Position numbers and translations under genes: made by a program
Notes under the pieces: model-generated
The model's input: the letters and a program-made list of their open reading frames with translations, nothing else
Databases searched by the model: none
What the model was told of the DNA's origin: nothing
Origin: an uncultured Rhodospirillales bacterium
GTDB taxonomy: Bacteria; Pseudomonadota; Alphaproteobacteria; CACIAM-22H2
Direction of reading: 5' to 3'
Length of the DNA stretch: 64,000 nucleotides
Assembly (NCBI GenBank): GCA_937926175.1
Contig: CALANV010000011.1
Coordinates: 1 to 64,000 of the forward strand
In this document: positions 59,918 to 64,000 of the stretch, piece by piece
Layout of the letters: each line of letters begins with the position of its first letter
How positions within the stretch are numbered: position 1 is the stretch's first letter

Positions 59918-62662
59918 ATGCAGCCGACTGACGGGGCAGCCGACCGCTTCCGCGAGAATTTCGCGGCGCTGACCGGACATACGCCGTTTCGTTGGCAGCA
60001 GCGGCTCTATCTCGAGCACTTCCTCAAAGGCAATATTCCCGCCGCGCTCGACCTGCCGACCGGCCTCGGCAAGACCTCGGTGATCGCGATCTGGTATCTG
60101 GCGCTGAAGGCAGGCGCTTCTCTGCCGCGGCGCCTCGTCTATGTGGTCGACCGGCGCGCGGTCGTCGACCAGGCGACCACAGTCGCCGACGAGATCAAGC
60201 GGAAATCGAACGACGCGGCGCTGCGTGTCAGTACGCTGCGCGGACAGCACGTCGACAACAAAGAGTGGCTGGAGGACCCGGCCGCGCCCGCGATCATCGT
60301 CGGTACCGTCGACATGATCGGGTCGCGCCTGCTCTTTTCCGGCTATGGCGTGACGCGCGGCATGCGTCCCTATCATGCGGGATTGCTGGGGGCCGATACG
60401 CTCGTGGTGCTGGACGAGGCGCATCTGGTGCCGCCGTTCGAGCGGCTTCTCGAGCGGATCCAGAACGACGCCAAAGAGTTCGGGCCCCGCGATCCGGCGG
60501 CGCGGGAAATCGTGCCGCCGTTCCGCCTGATGTCCCTGTCCGCCACGGGTCGCGCCGACGCAGGCAACGACGGGCGAACGGTTTTCCGGCTTGTGCCCGA
60601 GGACTATGCCGACGAGGAAGTCGAGAAGCGGCTGAAAGCACGCAAGCGCCTGCGACTCGAGGCGACCGGCGATGCCAAGGCCTTGGCATCGTCGCTTGCC
60701 GAACACGCCTGGCAGCTTTCGGGCAAGGGCGCGAAGGCAATCCGATGCATCGTCTACTGCGACAAGCGCGACGTCGCCGAAAAAACGAAGACGGAACTCG
60801 ACAGGCGGGCAAAGGGAAAGGCGCATGTCGAGCTCTTCGTCGGCGCGCGACGCGTCAAGGAGCGAGAGGACGCGAAGAAAAGATTGGAGGAACTTGGCTT
60901 TCTCGCCGGAAGCGAGGTGGAACTCGACAAACCTGCGTTCCTGGTCGCGACTTCCGCCGGCGAAGTCGGCGTCGACCTCGATGCCGATCACATGGTCTGC
61001 GACCTCGTACCCATCGATCGCATGATCCAGCGCCTCGGGCGCGTCAACCGGCGGGGCGGCGCAGGACGCGAGGCGAGAATCATCGTCCTCGCCGTGCCAC
61101 CTACGCCTGCCCGGTCCGGGGCAGCGGACGAGGCCACGGACGAGGTCGATCTCGAGGCCAAGCAGAAGTGGCGGGAAGCGATCGAGGCGCTTCCGCCGGA
61201 CAAGGAAGAATGGCGCGATGCAAGCCCCGAAGCCTTGACGAGGCTCAAGGCGAGCAATCCGTCGCTGATCGACGCCGCGTCCACGCCGGAGCCGCTTCGC
61301 CCGGCGCTCAGCCGCGCGCTCGTCGATGCCTGGTCGATGACCTCGCTGGCGCAGCATACGGGACGACCGGAGGTCGGACCGTGGCTCAGAGGCTGGGTCG
61401 ACGACAAGCCGCAAACCGTGGTCGTGTGGCGCAAGTACCTGCCGGTGCGCGTCAATGGCGACGATGCATCTCCCAGGGAAATCGAAAGGTTCTTCGAGGC
61501 AGCCGTTCCCCATCTCAGCGAAAAGCTCGAGACGGAGACCTGGCACGTTGCGGAATGGCTGATCGCGCGCGCAACGGCATTGCTGGGGGCCACGCAGGGA
61601 ATACGCAGGCAAGCGAATCTTCCGGCGCCGGCGGGCGAGGCATGCCCGCTCGGCGGGGACGACGTCGCCGCGATCACGCTTGGACGGGACGGGCAGTTTC
61701 AAAAGACATACCGCCTCAAGGACCTGCTTCCACCCGGGGCCAGAGGACCATTTCGGAAGACCCTCGAACGGGACCTCGCGGACGTGGCCCTCATCGTCGA
61801 TGCGCGCATCGCGGGCTTGCGCGATGGCCTGCTCAATGCCGAGGAAGATGATCCGCCGCCGGTCGCGGATGCCGGCGAGGGCTGGTTGATCGGCGAGAAC
61901 GGCGAGCCGGTCGCAGGCTTCCGTGTGCGCCCGGCAAGGGCGGACGAGGAGCCGGCGGAAACGGCCGATTGGCATCCAACCTTCCTTTTCGCGGTCGAGC
62001 GCGACGACGAGGGCGAGCCCTTGCGCCAGCTCGTCGTCGAAAAATGGAAGGGGGCGGTGACGGGCGAGGAAGAGCGATCCATCTCGAACGCGCAAAGCCT
62101 TGCCGAGCACCAGTGCTGGACGGCGGAACAGGCCGCCGCTCTCGCACGCACGCTGGGGCTTCGCGGTGACCTGGCCAGGGCCCTCGAGATCGCCGCGCGT
62201 CTGCACGACGAGGGCAAACGGGCATCGCGCTGGCAGCGGGCGTTCAATGCGCCCGACGACGGCGTGATCTATGCGAAAACCAGGGGCCCCTTCAATCCTC
62301 ACATCCTCGGACCCTACCGTCATGAGTTCGGCTCGCTGCGGTATGCGGAAGAGGACGCACAGTTCCGAGAACTCGATTCCGAACTTCAGGAACTGGTTCT
62401 CCACCTGATCGCCGCCCATCACGGTCGTGCGCGGCCGATCATCGAAACGGATGGCTGCGAGGATGCGCCTTCTTCCGTGCTGAAGGCGCGGGCGCGCGAT
62501 GTCACCCTGCGATTTGCCCGACTGCAGGAACGGTGGGGGCCCTGGGGGCTCGCCTGGCTCGAGGCGCTGCTGCGCGCCGCGGATCAGAAAGTCTCGCGCC
62601 TGAACGACGCACGGCAGCACAACGAGCGCCGCCAACCACACAAGACCGAGGAGATCGTCTGA
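59918..62662 (+). CDS. cas3: Cas3 helicase-nuclease, type I-G (formerly I-U)
   Basis: This 914-residue protein is the effector nuclease of a type I-G system. The helicase part leads: Walker A D-L-P-T-G-L-G-K-T at 45-53, D-E-A-H at 166-169, S-L-S-A-T at 206-210 and motif VI Q-R-L-G-R-V-N-R-R-G near 371-380. The HD nuclease is C-terminal, with L-H-D-E-G-K (His763, Asp764) and H-L-I-A-A-H-H-G-R near 833; this helicase-then-HD order is characteristic of type I-G Cas3. The start is ATG 59918. It overlaps the next gene by one base. Confidence 0.93.
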   Translation: MQPTDGAADRFRENFAALTGHTPFRWQQRLYLEHFLKGNIPAALDLPTGLGKTSVIAIWYLALKAGASLPRRLVYVVDRRAVVDQATTVADEIKRKSNDAALRVSTLRGQHVDNKEWLEDPAAPAIIVGTVDMIGSRLLFSGYGVTRGMRPYHAGLLGADTLVVLDEAHLVPPFERLLERIQNDAKEFGPRDPAAREIVPPFRLMSLSATGRADAGNDGRTVFRLVPEDYADEEVEKRLKARKRLRLEATGDAKALASSLAEHAWQLSGKGAKAIRCIVYCDKRDVAEKTKTELDRRAKGKAHVELFVGARRVKEREDAKKRLEELGFLAGSEVELDKPAFLVATSAGEVGVDLDADHMVCDLVPIDRMIQRLGRVNRRGGAGREARIIVLAVPPTPARSGAADEATDEVDLEAKQKWREAIEALPPDKEEWRDASPEALTRLKASNPSLIDAASTPEPLRPALSRALVDAWSMTSLAQHTGRPEVGPWLRGWVDDKPQTVVVWRKYLPVRVNGDDASPREIERFFEAAVPHLSEKLETETWHVAEWLIARATALLGATQGIRRQANLPAPAGEACPLGGDDVAAITLGRDGQFQKTYRLKDLLPPGARGPFRKTLERDLADVALIVDARIAGLRDGLLNAEEDDPPPVADAGEGWLIGENGEPVAGFRVRPARADEEPAETADWHPTFLFAVERDDEGEPLRQLVVEKWKGAVTGEEERSISNAQSLAEHQCWTAEQAAALARTLGLRGDLARALEIAARLHDEGKRASRWQRAFNAPDDGVIYAKTRGPFNPHILGPYRHEFGSLRYAEEDAQFRELDSELQELVLHLIAAHHGRARPIIETDGCEDAPSSVLKARARDVTLRFARLQERWGPWGLAWLEALLRAADQKVSRLNDARQHNERRQPHKTEEIV

Positions 62663-63711
62663 TGGCAGAAGCGGAAATCCCTGTCGATCTCTTCAACCCC
62701 GGGCAGGTTTTCGCCTGTCTCGGTTTTCTGGAGGCCGCGGATATCCTCCTTGAGGATGTCGAAGGCGGTTTCGACTGGAGCAGCGAGGCGGACGTGAAAT
62801 TCGTTCTTCGTGCAAAAGGGGAGCGAAATCCGGTCGAGCATGTCCTGAATTTTCTCGCAGAAGCCCAAATCGAAAGCTGGGGGCCCGTCGGTTACAAAAA
62901 CCCCGTTCCGAAAAAAGGCGGCAGAACTGACGAAGACGATGGCGATCAGGATGATGAACGAGATGATGCCGAATCAGATGTGGCGGAAGCATCAATCGTC
63001 TTATCCAAGGTATTTCCCGATCGCACAGGCGATCGTATGTCGTTGCCGATCCGCCTTGGTGGGGGAAACCAGCCAATCGTAGAACTCGGCCACTGGGCCG
63101 ACGGTTCGAGCCGAAACAATTTCAAGCTCTATGCGGGCAATCGTTCTGCGGACAAGATCGCACGCGCGATGCTCAAGGGCGTGCGCAAAAAACTTACCAA
63201 GAAACAGAAAGCCCGTGGCGCACCCGGCGATCTGGTATCGAAGGGCATAAAGCAACTTTGGGAAGACGCTCGTCAGCAGCTAGTAAAAGATCCGCTGAAC
63301 CAGCTGACCCCGATAGGCGGCAGATTCAATTTTGATCCGCGAGGAGCCTGGACCGCTATCGACGCCGGCTATTCGCCCGATCGTCAGAATCATCAGGTCA
63401 CAGCCAGCCCGGTCGTGGAATTCCTGGCGGCTTGGGGGTTGGAAAACGCGCGCCCCAGAGAAATTAGTGAGGATTATCAGGATCTGGTTGGCGATGACGG
63501 TTGGAACGGTTTGGGAAACTCGCGCCCTAGAGAGATTGGCAAAAGGTTGGTCGGTTACGCCGCATGGGGCATCCCTTTGCGCCCCATACTGGCTCGGGCC
63601 GCATTCTGCGGTGCTCTGACCACGGTTCCACTGAAACACTTCCGTTTCGAACTCAAAATGTCGGGAAAGAACAAAGTCGTGACCTTTGCTGAAATGGAGC
63701 CGCAGCCATGA
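62662..63711 (+). CDS. Putative type I-G Cascade large-subunit protein (GSU0052/Csx14-like position)
   Basis: This 349-residue protein sits between cas3 and csb1, where type I-G loci carry a Cas8-like or Csx14 gene. It begins D-L-F-N-P-G-Q-V-F-A-C-L-G-F-L-E-A-A. An acidic low-complexity insert lies at about 93-118 (E-D-D-G-D-Q-D-D-E-R-D-D). Near the C-terminus an R-P-R-E-I motif occurs twice, with related flanking DNA. Composition is visibly less GC-rich than in cas3. It would be part of the crRNA surveillance complex; the family assignment rests on position and length. Confidence 0.65.
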   Translation: MAEAEIPVDLFNPGQVFACLGFLEAADILLEDVEGGFDWSSEADVKFVLRAKGERNPVEHVLNFLAEAQIESWGPVGYKNPVPKKGGRTDEDDGDQDDERDDAESDVAEASIVLSKVFPDRTGDRMSLPIRLGGGNQPIVELGHWADGSSRNNFKLYAGNRSADKIARAMLKGVRKKLTKKQKARGAPGDLVSKGIKQLWEDARQQLVKDPLNQLTPIGGRFNFDPRGAWTAIDAGYSPDRQNHQVTASPVVEFLAAWGLENARPREISEDYQDLVGDDGWNGLGNSRPREIGKRLVGYAAWGIPLRPILARAAFCGALTTVPLKHFRFELKMSGKNKVVTFAEMEPQP

Positions 63712-64000
63712 CCGCACCGCAGACATTGTCGCATGATGTCATCAATTCCTGGACGGACGCTTCGAGTGGCCCAGTAGCGCTTCATCTGAAGCAGAAGCTC
63801 GTGTCCGTGGAAGGCGAGAATGCCGTCATCTTTCCGCCGACCTATACCGACGGTTACAACATCGACGTGCTTTCCGACGGAACCAAGGTCGTCACCATCG
63901 ACAGCGTCGGTTCACAGGCAAACCGCATGGAGCCGATCTTCAAGGAAGGGGCGTACGCCTCGCTCGTACCTCAGATCGAGATCCTTATTGGAAACGAAAA
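63708..64000 (+). CDS. csb1: Csb1 (Cas7-type backbone) of type I-G CRISPR-Cas, partial
   Basis: This gene is cut by the window end after 97 residues. It reads V-A-L-H-L-K-Q-K-L near the start, V-I-F-P-P-T-Y near residue 45 and I-D-S-V-G-S-Q-A-N-R-M-E-P-I-F-K-E near 70-85. The S-Q-A-N-R-M-E block is the hallmark of Csb1 (GSU0053) Cas7-type proteins, which form the backbone along the crRNA. Its ATG overlaps the preceding stop (ATGA). Csb2 (Cas5-Cas6 type), adaptation genes and the array should follow outside the window. Confidence 0.88.
   Translation, partial: MTAPQTLSHDVINSWTDASSGPVALHLKQKLVSVEGENAVIFPPTYTDGYNIDVLSDGTKVVTIDSVGSQANRMEPIFKEGAYASLVPQIEILIGNE

Noticed and set aside
59603..59972. 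Open frame before cas3 as an extra cas gene
   Set aside because: It overlaps the cas3 start in another frame, is Arg/Ala-rich and shows no family motif.

Overview
The window is GC-rich and densely coded. It looks like a chromosomal segment of an alphaproteobacterium, probably from the Rhizobiales/Rhodospirillales side. The evidence is a fused TrpE-TrpG anthranilate synthase behind a Trp-rich leader peptide, a fused indolepyruvate:ferredoxin oxidoreductase, a three-gene proton-translocating transhydrogenase (pntAA-pntAB-pntB), a COQ9-type ubiquinone gene beside def, and the TIGR02444 and DUF1194 families. No rRNA, tRNA, insertion sequence or CRISPR array was found by eye.

Layout. 0-13 kb: a thiO-thiS-thiG thiamine operon behind a TPP riboswitch, a decayed response-regulator receiver, the fused IOR, trpL-trpEG with an attenuator, and a peroxide-stress block with oxyR divergent from ahpC-ahpD, followed by a sugar-nucleotide epimerase. 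13.7-32.2 kb: a large catabolic island with a complete TRAP transporter, hydantoinase/oxoprolinase A and B, a fumarylacetoacetase-family hydrolase, an SDR dehydrogenase, a complete branched-chain-type ABC transporter with a DUF3830 gene inside it, an XRE-cupin regulator, a LysR regulator, a probable CnbZ-type deaminase, a protein made of three RidA units and an RraA-family aldolase. 32-46 kb: an MFS exporter, ADP-ribosylglycohydrolase, acyl-CoA synthetase, oligopeptidase F, an ABC1/UbiB-type kinase, a decayed sensor kinase, the pnt operon, a DJ-1/isonitrile-hydratase-like gene, a Nudix hydrolase and an unusual RepA/RecA-fold ATPase with a helix-turn-helix and a Pro-Val repeat tail. 47-59 kb: mostly housekeeping and hypothetical genes (patatin, DUF1194, idi, a lipoprotein, rpsU, def, coq9-like, DedA, purE-purK, a GGDEF cyclase, phosphofructokinase, two YdcH-like peptides). 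59.9-64 kb: the start of a type I-G (formerly I-U) CRISPR-cas operon: cas3, a large-subunit-like gene, and csb1 cut by the window end.

The most unusual part is the 13.7-32.2 kb island. It joins two high-affinity import systems to ATP-dependent lactam/hydantoin-type chemistry, enamine or imine deamination (CnbZ-like and triple RidA) and ring-fission-type cleavage (FAH and RraA families). That combination suggests breakdown of a nitrogen-containing ring compound that cannot be named from sequence alone. Four loci look frameshifted: the receiver gene at 2.5 kb, a small membrane gene at 9.2 kb, a histidine kinase at 40 kb, and a membrane gene at 56.6 kb whose frame is broken exactly by a 17-bp tandem duplication.
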